64,000 nucleotides of DNA from Micrasema longulum (GCA_022494885.1 JAGVSM010003960.1:62001-126000), one strand, 5' to 3'. Shown: positions 21,888 to 33,575, counted from the stretch's first letter. The notes: generated from the letters alone by a model not told the origin. Translations and numbers: made by a program.

Positions 21888-22255
21888 CAGCCCTATAGAA
21901 AATTGGATACAAAAAATGTTTTCTTGTGCACGGTAAAAATTAAAGTTTTTAATTGTATCGCAAAGATTCTTGAAAATGTACGAAAAAAATAATAATGAAA
22001 ATGCACTACTTTGATCGACGTCACTGGTTCATATGAACCAACCAATGATATGAGAGCTCTGAAAGATATCCGGTTGGCTTACCGTAAACGAACCAATCGG
22101 AAAAAACTAACAGAGAACAATCTCTGACGTCACACGTGGAGTTATTTCAGAAATACAAAACTTTAAAAATGGCTGATAATACAATATACAAAAAAAAAAT
22201 ATTTTGGCTTAATAGCAAATAAAAAAATTAAAAAAAGACGCTGAACTTCCTCATT
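21888..22255 (+). mobile_element. RepM copy 1 (MITE with CRE-like sites)
   Basis: The left side is gaaaattgg.tacaaaaaat, gttttcttgtgcacggtaaa. The right end is gctgaacttcctcattagt. The centre holds cgacgtcac (22016) and an exact TGACGTCA at 22125-22132. Relatives lie at 53600-54020 and 59340-59675 (-). Confidence 0.7.
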
Positions 22256-22375
22256 AGTTGATTTAATATTTAGGTCCAAAATAATTACAACTAGATGCTT
22301 GATGTCTGAATGTAAAAATGTGATACTGTTGCGAATAACATCGCGGAACATTTTTTTTCATATAATATACTATAC

Positions 22376-23052
22376 ACTAGCGGACCCGTCAGACGTTGTC
22401 CTGCCCGAACGTCGGCTTCCCTGCAATTAGCTTGGAAAAAGACTTCATTGATAAGTAGGTCCCTTACTACTTGTTTGTGATAAAATTTCAAAACTTAAAA
22501 TTGATAATATTAAAATATTTCATTTAAGTATGTACCTAGGTACTTGTTTATGGTTGAATTCCAAAACATAAAATAAATATTTTTTCAAATATAGCATTCT
22601 TCTTGCAAACGTCAAACTCCGGTCGTCTCACCAACAAAGGGGTGTACTTATGTAGGAATACGATTTTTAAAAACGTATTGAATTTAATATTATTTTAGCG
22701 TTAATAAAAATCCAATAAAAAGAAACAAATTATAAGGAATTTAAGGAAAGAATCTGATTGAGATCCACAAAAAACAAATGCTGTTTGTAAAAATTCAAAA
22801 ACAAACTTTTATTACACACAAAAAAACAACATTTTTCCATTTTTTTGCAAATGCATTCTCCTCAAATGCATTAGCAAACCATTTATGCTCCTAACTACTT
22901 TTTTATTTATTCGATTGAAGATTTTAATATCTACGAACACGCACAGCGCAAAGATTTGTGTTTTTCTGAAAACCGCACGTAAATCGGTTAAGCCGTTGAG
23001 TAAGAGTACGGTGACATCACACGTACAGAGGAATTATACATATATATAAAGA
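22376..23052 (+). repeat. RepE copy 2
   Basis: It starts cactagcggacccgtcagac, then gttgtcctgcccgaacg. Near the end it carries cgtaaatcggttaagccgtt, gagtaagagtacggtgacat and acagaggaattatacatata. The boundaries are fairly clear, but no coding capacity survives. Confidence 0.6.
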
Positions 23053-23990
23053 TAACATGTATATAGTGAGTCTGTTCTCTAAAAATAGCCGTATTAACTG
23101 AAAATTCAGTTTAATTAAGGTTAATTTACAATAGTTAGAATTAGGGGAAAAAACTAAAAGTTAATTAATTATATTTAATGGTGGTTTAGTCTATGTGTCT
23201 CTGTTTAATTATTGCTGATTTAATTTTAATATGTTATTGAAAGATGCTTGATGACGACCTCTTATTTGAGCTTCTTTTAGTATAAGATCAAGCAGACTGC
23301 TTTCAATTTTTTGTACACACACTCTTATACATCAAAATTTAAATTTTCTATGAAAATTCTGACACCGGTATTTACGTTAATATCAGATTCCTATTGTTTA
23401 TGCTACAATAACTTTCAAAAATATGTCACATCTCGTTTCCTGTTGATTCGTATTTCATTCCAACTAAATCTGAACCCAGCGTGTAAGATAATATATTATG
23501 TGTATAATTTGTAAATAGTGTAATATTAGAGGTTTAAATAAGCTTTAAAATTAAACAATGCGTACTAAACACAAATGCTTGGATTTGATTTCCATAAGTA
23601 TGATTTATTTATTTATTTATGTTTATTGTTATGCACACAGTGCAATATTGTTATAATACAGCGATATTATTACAGATATATATATAAACCTAACACAGCA
23701 CCAATAACGTACACAACACAATGTATAATACGATTTTTGAACAGGACAACGAAATGTGACGAGAGTATGTTTAACACGTGACTCTATTTGTGTTAGTATC
23801 TCCATTGTTGTAAAATATGTAGTTTGGAGTGTGGCTCGCGGAGTGATGTGTGTAAAATGTGATGTTTGTTTTATATGTATAGGAGATTTAGTATTTTTTG
23901 TCTTTGTTTTTTTTTTTTTTTTATGAAAAAGAGGCAAATATTATTAACAGAGGCTAAATACGAAATAGAGGCTGATAATAATGTGGCTAC
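23053..23990. other. AT-rich intronic stretch with simple repeats
   Basis: It contains tattta-type simple repeats near 23600 and a T-rich run near 23905-23925. The overlapping short ORFs have no recognisable domains. Confidence 0.5.
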
Positions 23991-23994
23991 AACA

Positions 23995-24310
23995 ATCTAT
24001 ATTATGTCTACAACCGGGCAAACGAATGTGGACTAGATCCCGGACGAGTGTTTTCGACTTGATGGTAACTCTCAGGAAAACCCTGAAAAAGGCAATCGGG
24101 GGAAGATAATTTTACCTTGTGGTATAGAATAGATTCCTGGTAAGATCGAGATAATTTATTGATTTAGAAGATAATTTTTCAACATTATAATATTAATATT
24201 ATAATAGGAATATTTCATAGTTATTGGGCTGGCGCTTGAACCATAAAACTGATTACCCCACCTTCCCATGACAGATGATCAAGTTACGCTGCATTCGGTG
24301 TAATGCAACA
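23995..24310 (+). mobile_element. SINE-B copy, diverged
   Basis: The block cccggacgagtgttttcgac, then cttgatggtaactctcagg matches the SINE-B leader. The distal part gattaccccaccttcccatg, then gatcaagttacgctgcattc and ggtgtaatgcaac is clear. The tRNA-like head is badly decayed. Confidence 0.65.
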
Positions 24311-24354
24311 CCTATCAATTCGATTTCAATATATTCACATGGTATGCTTATTAC

Positions 24355-24560
24355 TCGTAGTTCCTCCTTCTCTGACTAGTGTCTATGCGAATACTGACTA
24401 TGCGACTCGATTGTGGAATCACCTCCCATCCTCTACCAAACTTGTTTCTACAGTAGCTACGTTTAATTCACGCCTAAAGAAACATCCTCTTTTTTTTCCT
24501 TAATCTCTTTTATTTTTCTCTCACTTTATTTGCTGTTTAAATCATGCCTTAAAAAACATT
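24355..24560 (+). pseudogene. Jockey/CR1-like RT C-terminal tail
   Basis: The frame reads VPPSLTSVYANTDYATRLWN, then HLPSSTKLVSTVATFNSRLK and KHPLFFP, then a stop. ATRLWNHLPSS with ATFNSRLKKH is the usual end of a Jockey/CR1-type reverse transcriptase. It is a different sequence from family J at 19470. An AT-rich 3' UTR probably continues to about 24770. Confidence 0.7.
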
Positions 24561-24989
24561 TTCTTTATTTTTCGTATATTCTTTTTACCTTATTTACTTT
24601 TTTCCATTAAAAACTACTATCGATATTTGTATATTCGATACCGTTTCAGACTTTTAATATTAATCATTGCTTTGTTTTCCGCATTTTATAAAGAATTTCT
24701 TTTTTTTTAATGGTTTATTTTATATATACAATATTATGTCTGTACTCTTTTATTTGATTCCTAATTAAAACTAATGTCTGAGCACCCGATGACAAACTAC
24801 TATTGAAAAGTTTATCGGAAAAAATAATGTTTTAATACTTTGTTTTCTTTTTTTAAAGTATTAATATTGTATTTTATTGAATAAAGACTCTATAAATTTA
24901 TTTATTTTTAAATATAAATTATAAAATATGGAACTTTTGTTTTTGATGAATAATGGATCTTGAACTGAAAATGAATTTAAAAAGTTCAT

Positions 24990-25256
24990 GTGACATATCG
25001 CACCTTCGGTGCAACAAAGGCACAATTCAGAGCAGGCATTTTTTGGTACGTCTTTTATTGTCATTTTTTAATAATTCAGCATAAGCTTTTAACATAAAAC
25101 TATAGTAAAAACAATTAATTAATTCAAGATTTTAAACCTACTGCAAATAGAAATCTAGTAATAAGGAAATAAATGCGAAAAAAAAATTAAAAGTCCTCTT
25201 CTGTAAAATTTAAAAATAAGTTGTTGTGCCTTTGTTGCACAGAAGGTGCAACATGT
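24990..25256. mobile_element. Inverted-repeat element (MITE-like)
   Basis: The left arm cgcaccttcggtgcaacaaa, then ggcacaa (25000-25026) is the reverse complement, with one or two changes, of ttgtgcctttgttgcacaga, then aggtgca (25224-25250). They enclose about 200 bases of AT-rich sequence. Confidence 0.65.
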
Positions 25257-25259
25257 TAC

Positions 25260-25938
25260 TATCATGAACTCGGCGTCAAGTTACGCCTAAGTATAGTAGT
25301 ATAATTCGTATGGAAATACCATCCTTATTCTACCACTATACTGCCGTCATAATAAAGAAAGATGTTTCCACATAAAATAAAAAACGGAGAAAATAAGTAT
25401 TTTGTAACTTGGAAATTGAAAAATTCGCTGTGTGAAAAATACTACAAAAATTAACTAAAGGGTTTTTCCAATTAGCGCGGGTAGATTTTGATGGGGCGTA
25501 GCGGCCATTTAGTTTTTTTCACTAAATGCTTTGTGCCAAAACCTAAGTTATCTTATGCACTTTTCTTTAAATATTCTCTTTTTTCCACCAACGCAAAATT
25601 CTGTGACTGTAAAACATTGTTTTATTGCGTCATTTTAAATTCTTTAAAGTAAAATTAAATTCAGTGTTAGACACTTCAGACAGGTGTTACTCGATTGTGA
25701 GTTACGACGCTCTAATTTGCTACAAAAACTATTTACAGCCCTTATCTCGCGTACGACATCAATTATATGTTTTATATCCTCATTAATTATTAATCTAAAA
25801 ATATTTATATTATTTATTGTTGGTTAGTCCTTGAATATTTTTACAGCTTTTAATTGTCGTTTTATAGTGATGTTTTCATAATATTTTTCATTATTTTGAC
25901 AATTAAATTTTACAAAATGTTTCATTTGACGGTTGACA
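25260..25938. other. Unassigned intronic stretch
   Basis: No gene or repeat match is recognised. The last 20 bases include tttgacggttgacatttgac, close to the unit of the tandem duplication that follows. Confidence 0.5.
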
Positions 25939-26290
25939 TTTGACGGTTTTTGGAACATTAAAACTGTGAAATACGGTCCGTATTTACTATGAATATTTTA
26001 TTTTGTCATTCAAAAAAACAACCTTAATACTTTGCAAACTGTCCAACGGCGCGTATTCACAATTTCGGTAACGAATACAAATAATTCAAAATTCAGTTTT
26101 TCTTTTAATTTTCCTTTGACGGTTTTTGGAACATTAAAACTGTGAAATACGGTCCCTATTTACTATGAATATTTTATTTTGTCATTCAAAAAAACAACCT
26201 TAATACTTTGCAAACTGTCCAACGGCGCGTATTCACAATTTCGGTAACGAATACAAAAACTTCAAAATTCGGTTTTTCTTTTAATTTTCC
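25939..26290 (+). repeat. Tandem duplication of a 176-bp unit
   Basis: Copy 1 is 25939-26114 and copy 2 is 26115-26290. Both start tttgacggtttttggaacat and end ttcttttaattttcc. They differ at only a few positions, for example ggtccgtattt versus ggtccctattt and caaataattc versus caaaaacttc. The near-identity implies a recent local duplication. No coding potential is visible. Confidence 0.9.
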
Positions 26291-26344
26291 TTTAAAATTT
26301 TAAACCTATCTTAAAAGATTGTCTCAGTTGTAATATGTTAGTTT

Positions 26345-26410
26345 TAAAAACTTCCTGGGGGTGAAATCCATTATTTGTCTTCAAACATTTGGACAAATTC
26401 AAAATAATAT
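26345..26410 (-). mobile_element. RepA terminus only
   Basis: The segment cctgggggtgaaatccatta, then tttgtcttcaaacatttgga and caaattcaaaat is a RepA terminal repeat without its body. Confidence 0.65.
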
Positions 26411-26429
26411 ATAATTAAATTATTGAACG

Positions 26430-27520
26430 TACTTTTGCAGAAAGCAGCCAGTCTACAATTAAAAAAAAAAGAAATATTGCTGTTATCGAGCGCAGTAAGA
26501 TCAATTATATGTTCTGCTAAAAACATCCAGGCCACTTTTATACAAAAACTGTGATAATCACCTTCTGAAAATAGTGTTGATCACAAAAACGGCATTTCTT
26601 AATTCCCAGAAACACCCGCAGCACTAGAAAAATTTTATGGTATTAATGCTGATGGGAATGTTAATGCCTCCTTAATTTTATGCATTCGTTACTTGAAAAA
26701 AAAATTATCCGTAATGAAAAAACATGTTACAATACAGAATATCATCTCTTATATTCAACGTTTGAATGAGGTATTGTTCAATATTATATCTGTATGTTTT
26801 CTGTTAAATGCATATTTTTGGTTGTGTGGTCAGTCATACTTAAAAAAACCACCGAAATTTTTTGACACATAATTGAGTTATTTTCAAAGTTTATCAAATG
26901 AATTTAGTGATTCTGTACAATCAAGTTTCCTATATAAATATAAAATAGTATAAAATAAATAAAACAGCTTTGTTTTTAACCGCTATTATTTTTTTCCACC
27001 GACCGGTTTCAAAGCAAACAAGACTCATTAGTTACGTAAACTTTGACGAAGAAAAAAAAATAATGGTTAAAAACAAAGTTTTTTTTTATTGATTCATATA
27101 TTTCATAAACGGTTCATCTTTTTAAAAATCTAGGAATATTTCTCTAAAGGAGACTAACTCTTGAGCTTGGAGAGTGACTGACGCAGAGAGTAAGAATACT
27201 TCCAATACATAATGACTTAACCATTCATTAGAGTTTTACTAGAGCTGGCTGTTTTCCGCAAAATACACATCTTAGATTGTGTGATCAACCATACTTTTAA
27301 AATCATTATAACTGGTTTAATGCATAATTAAATTATTTGTTATATAATTATAAAAATAGATGTATGCATTATTTGTCATTTATTTGTCAAGGTAATAGAC
27401 ATTCCAACTGTTGCGTAGATTTTATTAATCATTCTTTTCATGAAAGTGCTATTATCTCAGTTTCACTTTTCTATGCCAGGCTGCTTTTTGCATAACTACG
27501 TTCAATTCAGTCAGATAAAT
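26430..27520 (+). repeat. RepH, copy 1 (about 1 kb)
   Basis: Motifs in order are gcagaaagcagccagtctac, cgagcgcagtaagatcaatt, aaacatccaggccactttta, gtgataatcaccttctgaaa, cacaaaaacggcatttctta, aatgcatatttttggttgtg, gctggctgttttccgcaaaa and ctatgccaggctgctttttg. They recur in reverse order and orientation at 46560-47400, so these are two copies of one element. A small palindromic element sits inside at 26955-27095. No protein is apparent. Confidence 0.65.
26955..27095. mobile_element. Small palindromic element nested in RepH
   Basis: The left arm aaaacagctttgtttttaac, then cgctattattttttt is mirrored by aaaaaaaaataatggttaaa and aacaaagtttttttt. The core between them (gaccggtttcaaagcaaaca) is about 50 bases. 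Confidence 0.6.
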
Positions 27521-27529
27521 CTCAGCCAC

Positions 27530-27690
27530 ATCAATCAAAGTTTCAGCTATTGAACTTCACAAATACTTACAGATGATTGAAGAATTATGGATATTCAAAC
27601 GTAGGTAGAATGCTGAATGTTACACAATGTGTATAGTTCCATTTTTTAATTCAATAAAATGTTCTCCTTCTCTTTTGTAGTATGTTAATC
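27530..27690 (-). mobile_element. RepA fragment
   Basis: It has gtttcagctattgaacttca, agatgattgaagaattatgg, tgctgaatgttacacaatgt and gttctccttctcttttgtag in minus order. The central core is deleted. Confidence 0.65.
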
Positions 27691-28017
27691 TTATTTGATG
27701 ATTTTTTTTCAAAATTGCGGAATTATAGAATAATCAATATTTATTTTTGTATAGTGTTTCGTCTTATATATTCTTTTACAAATGCTGATTTTTATACCGC
27801 AAACAAAATAAACTCTCATTTGCTGAAAAAGTAAAAAATTACTTAAAATAAAACGTATGGTTTGTTGGTTAATTTTCAGTGAATAATGATTTTTTAATTG
27901 CACACTTCTGTCAATTTTCATCAGTTAATTGAATTTAATTATAATCTAAAAAAAATAAGCTTAACAAAATTAGCATATTAAAATTAAATCAGCGCACATT
28001 CCGTGGTTGTCAAAAAA
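27691..28017. other. AT-rich intronic stretch, nothing recognised
   Basis: No gene or repeat match is supported. Confidence 0.6.
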
Positions 28018-28350
28018 GGGAAATTTCACATACTACAAATACTAATAAAAACATGTGAAATGGATTTGGAACGTTGAATTTTATTTTGAAAATCAATATG
28101 GATATAGTGGAGAAATGTTTTTATACATAATATTTCAAATAAAATTGTTATAAAATATTAGGGAAACGTGACATGTTTGGCCTTAACAATTGTGACGTCA
28201 TAACGATGTTCTAATTAAATTTAAACGTCACAAACAAAGTTCAAAATCTAACCCAATCGTGACGTATAAAAGGCGTGGCCAATGCAATGAACCGTTTTCG
28301 CGGGATGTTTAAATTAAAAATTTAAAAATATTTTTATGCTTCTTATAAGT
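28018..28350 (+). repeat. RepD, copy 2
   Basis: It matches 14985-15425: atttcacatactacaaatac, aaaatcaatatggatatagt, gggaaacgtgacatgtttgg, aggcgtggccaatgcaatga and atgcttcttataagtgtta. It is slightly shorter than copy 1. Confidence 0.65.
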
Positions 28351-28614
28351 GTTATTTCCCTATTCCGGTGTTGGTGTTTGTTTTTGTATAAAAGAACATT
28401 TTAAAATGCTCCTTGATGTTTTAAATGCATTGAATTTTTTTTTAATGTATTAAAAAATAACCTATGTGATATCATTTAAAAGATAATTGTAATTAAGGGA
28501 TCGCCGCTAGATAAAGCTAGTGTCTACTACCAACAACCATTTAGTTTTGATTTATTATCGAATTATGCAAATTATTTAAGCGTACTCACTCAAGCCATAC
28601 TAAGTAGTAATCAG

Positions 28615-28890
28615 CGAAAATTGTTTTCAGGCGTTGCCTAGTAGGTGATTTGGTTCAGCCAGATGAATCTCACCCACGTGATAAAGGTTTCAGCTCTTTT
28701 ACTTCACAAAAGTCAACAGATGGAAGAGTTGAGGAAATGTGGATGTTCAAACATGGGCAGAATGGTGAATGTTACACGGTGTGTAAAGTGGCTACTTAAA
28801 CTAGCCAATGACAGGTCATAAGCCCTGTTAATGCCTAGACTTTCATATTCCCTTCTCAAAAATGTTTTCCCTCTCTGTTGAAATAAATTT
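28615..28890 (-). mobile_element. RepA copy, well conserved
   Basis: It runs gttttcaggcgttgcctagt, ggttcagccagatgaatctc, aaagtcaacagatggaagag, gggcagaatggtgaatgtta, tagccaatgacaggtcataa, gccctgttaatgcctagact and cccttctcaaaaatgttttc. It is nearly identical to other good copies, so the family was active fairly recently. Confidence 0.8.
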
Positions 28891-29114
28891 AAATAAAAAG
28901 TCAAAATACTTTGTTTAAAAAAAATACAGAAAAAACTCGATTAAAATGTGAAGATTGCACCTAGAGCCAATTAAAAAGTCATATTAAAAGTGCCCATCCG
29001 AACTCCTACAAAAGTAGCATTAACAAGGTTAAAGATAATGAGCATTAGAAAAACCTATCTAAAAGCCACTCTTATTCAGATCCTGAAAGGTAAGCATTAT
29101 ATCTGCTTATGAAA

Positions 29115-29560
29115 ATTCAGGCGAATGTGTGGCAAAACGATGTTTGATAGGTGCACAAATATCGAGAAAGGTGAACTGTGTAAGGCTGAGATATGCATTA
29201 TCGACAGAATCAAGAATACTGCGTTGGTTTGGACATGTAGAGCTAATGGTTGGACATGTAGAGCTAATGGTTGGACATGTAGAGCTAATGGACAACGAAA
29301 AAACGGCTAAAACGATCTACGATGCGAATATTGATGGATGCAGAAAACGAGGAAGACCGAGAAAGACATGGCACGAGCAAGTCCATCAAATACTTGAAGA
29401 TAGACATGTCGAAAGTAGGAATAATCGGCGTGCGTGCATGAGAAGATGTATGAATGTAGAGGAAGCGAGGTCTGTATGCCAAGATAGAGTGATATAGCGT
29501 TCTATCCTCTCTGCCTACCCCTACCGAGAAACGGCGTGATGGTTTGTTTGTTTGCTTGTT
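29115..29560 (+). pseudogene. RTE-type reverse transcriptase C-terminal tail with 21-bp triplication
   Basis: The frame 29129-29497 contains RILRWFGHVELM, then TIYDANIDGCRKRGRPRKTW, RRACMRRCMNVEEARSVCQD and a stop. The start of the motif, RMCGKTMFDR, lies in the +1 frame at 29125, so there is a frameshift. This matches the end of RTE-clade endonuclease/reverse transcriptases, after the RT domain. A 21-base unit occurs three times in a row at 29229-29291 in frame, adding GHVELMV twice. Beyond the stop the sequence still resembles the family's LSAYPYRETA ending. Confidence 0.8.
29229..29291 (+). repeat. Three perfect copies of a 21-bp unit
   Basis: The unit ttggacatgtagagctaatg plus g occurs at 29229-29249, 29250-29270 and 29271-29291 without a mismatch. 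The length is a multiple of three, so the reading frame of the RTE tail is kept. Confidence 0.95.
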
Positions 29561-30235
29561 TAGTAATGTTTATTTTCTACGAGAAAAAAGTTTTTTTTAT
29601 ATTTTTAATTTCTGCCTAACTAAGAAAAGCCTGTTTTAGGGCAGACTTGTTTTTATTGAGGAATAAACTAATTTGCAAACACGATCAACAATAGTACAAA
29701 CCAACGACTTGAATAGATAATTATAATACGCTTCCTTTATTTTTATTACAGAAGTAATAGACTAGAAAGTAATGAAACCGGTCAGATGTTACTACGAATT
29801 TGTGGATTCAAGTATCATACATCTTTTATTACTGTAATAAATCACAATAACCTTCCATCAATAATTTTCACGAGCAAACTTCCATGTGAATATGTATAAG
29901 CTATTTATTATGGTAAGGATTTTACTACCGTTACAAGCAAAAAAGCAGTTTTTCGACAAAAATCACAAAATGTATCTCGAGATTCATAAGCAAAAACACA
30001 CTGTACATATGACACACACTGGTTTTATACTCGGAAACAACTGACATACTGTGTTTTTACTTATGATTACTTACAGTTTTTAATATAAATAAATACTTAA
30101 AAGTGTCATATCTCAAAATACGATTTTTGCATATGGCTACCTTTATGCTTATGACGGCAATATAGTTCATTCATCGCACACAAAATGTACTTCTTTATTT
30201 ATGAACAGATTATTAAAGAAATTAACTTTTATTAC
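29561..30235. other. Intronic stretch with one short hairpin repeat
   Basis: The hairpin repeat of 945-1005 recurs at 29608-29670 (tctgcctaactaagaaaagc, then tttagggcagac). At 29820-29890 the text aataaatcacaataaccttc, then catcaataattttcacgag resembles 41855-41925. Nothing else is recognised. Confidence 0.5.
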
Positions 30236-30236
30236 A

Positions 30237-30665
30237 ATATTTGAGTTTGTCTAAATGTTCGTACACAAAAGACTGGATTTCACCCCCTCGGGAGTCATTA
30301 AAATTAACAAATTACAACAGGGATGGAAAATACCTTAAATAAGGGAATATGGAAGTCTAGGCATTTACTGGGCTTATGACCTGTCATTGGCTGGTTTAAA
30401 TGGCCACTTTACACACTGTGTAACATTCACCATTTTTCCTATGTTGTAATAAAACCAACTGGTCTTTTCAACTTCACTAAAATCAACAAATGGAATAATT
30501 GAAGAAATATGGATGTTCAAACATAGACAAATTGGTGAATGTTACACAATGTGTAAAGTGGCCACTTAAACCAGCCAATGACAGGTCATAAGCCCTGTAA
30601 ATGCCTAGACTTCCATATTCCCTTATTTACTGTATTCTCCATCCCTGTTGTAATTTGTTAACATT
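30237..30665. mobile_element. RepA palindromic copy
   Basis: The left arm starts with terminus tatttgagtttgtctaaatg, then gggaatatggaagtctaggc, gacctgtcattggctggttt and cacactgtgtaacattcacc. The right arm carries the same in inverse (aattggtgaatgttacacaa, ccagccaatgacaggtcata, gcctagacttccatattccc) and ends at ccctgttgtaatttgttaa without the outer terminus. The two arms are very similar and could form a long hairpin. Confidence 0.8.
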
Positions 30666-31885
30666 AACTTTTGTTTTTACTAGTATTTATATAAAGATGC
30701 TTTTATAATACTGATAATAAATGTGATGTCTTTTAATTGGCATTATTACTGAACAATTTCGTTTTTATTATGCGCGGTTAGATGTCCTTTAAAAAAAAAT
30801 CGAATACAAAATTGAGCTTAGTCGACCCTAAACAAAAGAAAAACGTGTTTGAACTTGCTTCCGTTGAGCTTTGCAAATTGAAGGCAATGTCAAACTCCTT
30901 GTGGGAACCTTCACAGTACGGTATGGTTACTAGTCAGTAATAACAGTAAATAGAACGACACACCAGAGGTAACTTGCGACTCCTGATAATAATTGAAAGC
31001 TCGCGTGACAATATTTCTGCTTGGCTTGACGTTTAATTCATTTCGTAAATAACCTTATTCAGCACAAAGAACCAACTATGGAAAACAAAACAGACTAGAA
31101 ATGCAAAGGTAATTTTTAATTAGCGTTAGGTATTTTGTTATTTATATTAAACCGTTATAAACGAACATTTTTGTCACTTTAATAATATCGAGTTTTGTCA
31201 CTATAATTATGGTGCAAGTCGTGTTTGGAACCCACGTTCGTGGTGTTGATTTTCAGATGTGTCTGGTAGAAGTTATTTCCTTTTCTTTAATCTTGTTAGG
31301 ACTTTGATATTTGATCTTCTTTTACTATAAAAAAACAATTTAAAAAGATTCTAAAAATAATATTGATGTCATATAAATAAACATAAAAAGTAAATAACTA
31401 ATCAATATATATATATTTCAGTCCTCAACATCACTCCTTTATCCGACCCTGGGTCTGTATTCTTATGGGAAGTAAAAATTCTATGGGCGAAGTGAATCAC
31501 CACATAAGTCAACTTTTCTTTTTTTTTTGCTCATCTTATAGTACGCAACTATGTTCACACTTGTTCCAAAACTCAAGTCAAATAACGTTATTAAAAATAA
31601 TATTATCAATGTACTTTTTCACACAAAACAAATGTTCTCAAAAAGATTTTCTCAAAGAAGAGCTTTTTCCAACTTTACGCCATAATTAAAGAGTTATCAT
31701 TTTTGTATTCGTGATTATTAGCAGTAATCCGATTTTTAAAAGAATGGAGAAAAAAAAATATTCTTTCAATGTTAGATTTGATTCCCGGAATGGTGAGACA
31801 CAAAAAAAGTATATAATTTTAACTAATGTGATTGTTCTCTCCATCCATAGAATTTATCTCTGTATCTACAAAGTGATATTCATGT
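30666..31885. other. Unassigned intronic stretch, partly GC-richer
   Basis: At 30840-31120 the sequence is less AT-rich (cttgcttccgttgagctttg, accagaggtaacttgcgact) and ends near aaatgcaaag|gtaattttt, a weak donor-like site. No open coding frame supports an exon; an ATG at 31077 stops after six codons. It could be a non-coding exon or an enhancer. Confidence 0.35.
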
Positions 31886-31887
31886 AT

Positions 31888-32180
31888 TACAACAGAGAAG
31901 AAGAACATTTTAGAGAAGGTAATATAGAAGTCTAGGTATTTACATCTACATGACCTGTCGTTGGCTGGTTTCAGTGGCAACTTTACGCATTGTGTTACAT
32001 TCACCATTCTGTATATTTTCAAACATATCTGTTGATATTTGTAAAGTAAAAGAGCTGAAACCTTTATTTATTGGGGGTGAGATTCATCTAATTTAATTAT
32101 TTCACCTACATACTAGGCAACGCCCAAAAGTTGAATTTTTTCAATGTCTATACTTTTTCGTGGACCAGGTGGATTTATCT
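31888..32180 (+). mobile_element. RepA copy
   Basis: It runs ttacaacagagaagaagaac, gtaatatagaagtctaggta, gacctgtcgttggctggttt, cattcaccattctgtatatt, agagctgaaacctttattta, actaggcaacgcccaaaag and tggaccaggtggatttatct. The distal cttcttggaccaggtgg block is part of the longer RepA subtype. Confidence 0.75.
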
Positions 32181-32264
32181 TTATATTGTTAAGTAAAATT
32201 ATGTTTTTTGTATGAAAAATATAAAATGTTTTCAATTTTTCTAAACATGTTCAATTACAGATTA

Positions 32265-32350
32265 TCTACGAAATACACACATTTTTATACATAAATATCG
32301 ATGTTCGTTTATACCATCTCGATATGTAACGACGAAAATAGCGTTTACGA
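32265..32350 (+). repeat. RepG, copy 2
   Basis: It matches 9660-9750: acacacatttttatacataa, atatcgatgttcgtttatac, catctcgatatg and gaaaatagcgtttacgatcg. Confidence 0.5.
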
Positions 32351-32369
32351 TCGCGGCCCTGGTGGTGTA

Positions 32370-32465
32370 AAGACAGCTTTGATACGCCAGTCGCAGCAAA
32401 TCTCGATCATCCGTTACATAAGGGTGAGGTTATCAGCCCTACGCTTCAAGTGCCAGTTCTTATAC
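32370..32465 (-). mobile_element. SINE-B 3' fragment
   Basis: The text gatcatccgttacataaggg, then tgaggttatcagccctacgc and ttcaagtgccagttctta is the reverse complement of the SINE-B distal region. The head is missing. Confidence 0.6.
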
Positions 32466-32509
32466 AATTGCTATACAATTGCAATAATATCTTGGTGTGT
32501 AAAAATTAC

Positions 32510-32700
32510 TATTTTTCGTGAACCCGCTTGTAATAAACGCCATCGTGTATTCATTTTCGCAGCGCTCACGTATAGACTGCGGCTGGATTTTTGTATTCTC
32601 CCAGCGTTTCGTCCTGCGCGATCAAGGCTGTTCACGGAGCTGTGAAAAGACAATCTTTATTGTATTGTCCACACGCAAACACACCCTTTAGACATTTGTA
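32510..32700. repeat. RepN, copy 1
   Basis: Shared with 58370-58560 in the same orientation: gtgaac.cgcttgtaataaac, cattttcgcagcgctcacg, tttcgtcctgcgcgatcaag, ttcacggagctg and caatctttattgtattgtcc. It is GC- and CpG-richer than its surroundings. Its 66-codon-class ORFs on both strands are not taken as genes. Confidence 0.6.
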
Positions 32701-32874
32701 AGTCGTCCGTCTAGAATGTATATTTATTTTAGATATTCCGAAGCAGAGTTGTACAGTGCAAAGGCCAACAGAGTTTGTCTTCATCGCTATGTGAAAAATG
32801 TATTCAGTGTTATACTCGAAGAAGCGGAGTTCGTATTAATGATTTAGTCGGATCAAAAAATTGTTGCAATAGAC

Positions 32875-33155
32875 GGGAAACATTTTTGACAAGAGTTATG
32901 GAAGTCTAGTCATTTACAAGGCCTATGACCTGTCGTTCGATGATTTAAGTGGCCACTCCACACACTGTGCAACATTCACCATTCTGCTTATGTTCAAACA
33001 TCCACATTTCCTCAACTCTTCCATCTGTTGACTTTTGTGAAGTACCCCTTCTTAAAAATGTTTTCCCTCTGTTGTAAAGATTTTGATCTGAATAACTCTT
33101 CAGGGAGGAAATCCAGCCAGTCTGCAAATATATGGACATACTCAAAACATTGGTG
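32875..33155 (+). mobile_element. RepA compact copy
   Basis: The plus-order core (ttatggaagtctagtcattt, gacctgtcgttcgatgattt, cacactgtgcaacattcacc) is followed directly by the inverse terminal part (cccttcttaaaaatgttttc, ttcagggaggaaatccagcc, agtctgcaaatatatggaca). It is a shortened, internally deleted foldback. Confidence 0.75.
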
Positions 33156-33575
33156 ATTACGTCAAAAAAAAATTTATTGAATAATTTGTTTTAAATGATA
33201 TTTTAAAACAATGTGAATAATGTAATTTTGTCCAAAGATTTAGAATACTAAGACTTATTGTCAACTATAAATTGTGAAGTTTGCACAACTTTAAATCGCT
33301 TAAATAATGATACCGCGCCCAAAATAAAATTCTCGTTTGTACAAAATAGATAGACTACTCCCACTGGATTTTCCTACGAAACATACATCCCCACACATAA
33401 CGGTAATATCACGCACTACCATAGTGTGTTAGTTATAGACTTCATTAAAAATCTACCATAAACAAAAATGTTGACAGGAATATATTCACTTAGTAAACAC
33501 TTTTATTTACAGGAATTTATTTATTATTATGTACAATTTTGCCTTTGAAAAATATTCACATAATCAACAAAATTT
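33156..33575. other. AT-rich intronic stretch, nothing recognised
   Basis: No gene or repeat match is supported. Confidence 0.6.

Noticed and set aside
25939..26290. CRISPR-like repeat
   Set aside because: There are only two long adjacent copies without spacers, in a eukaryotic context. It is a tandem duplication.
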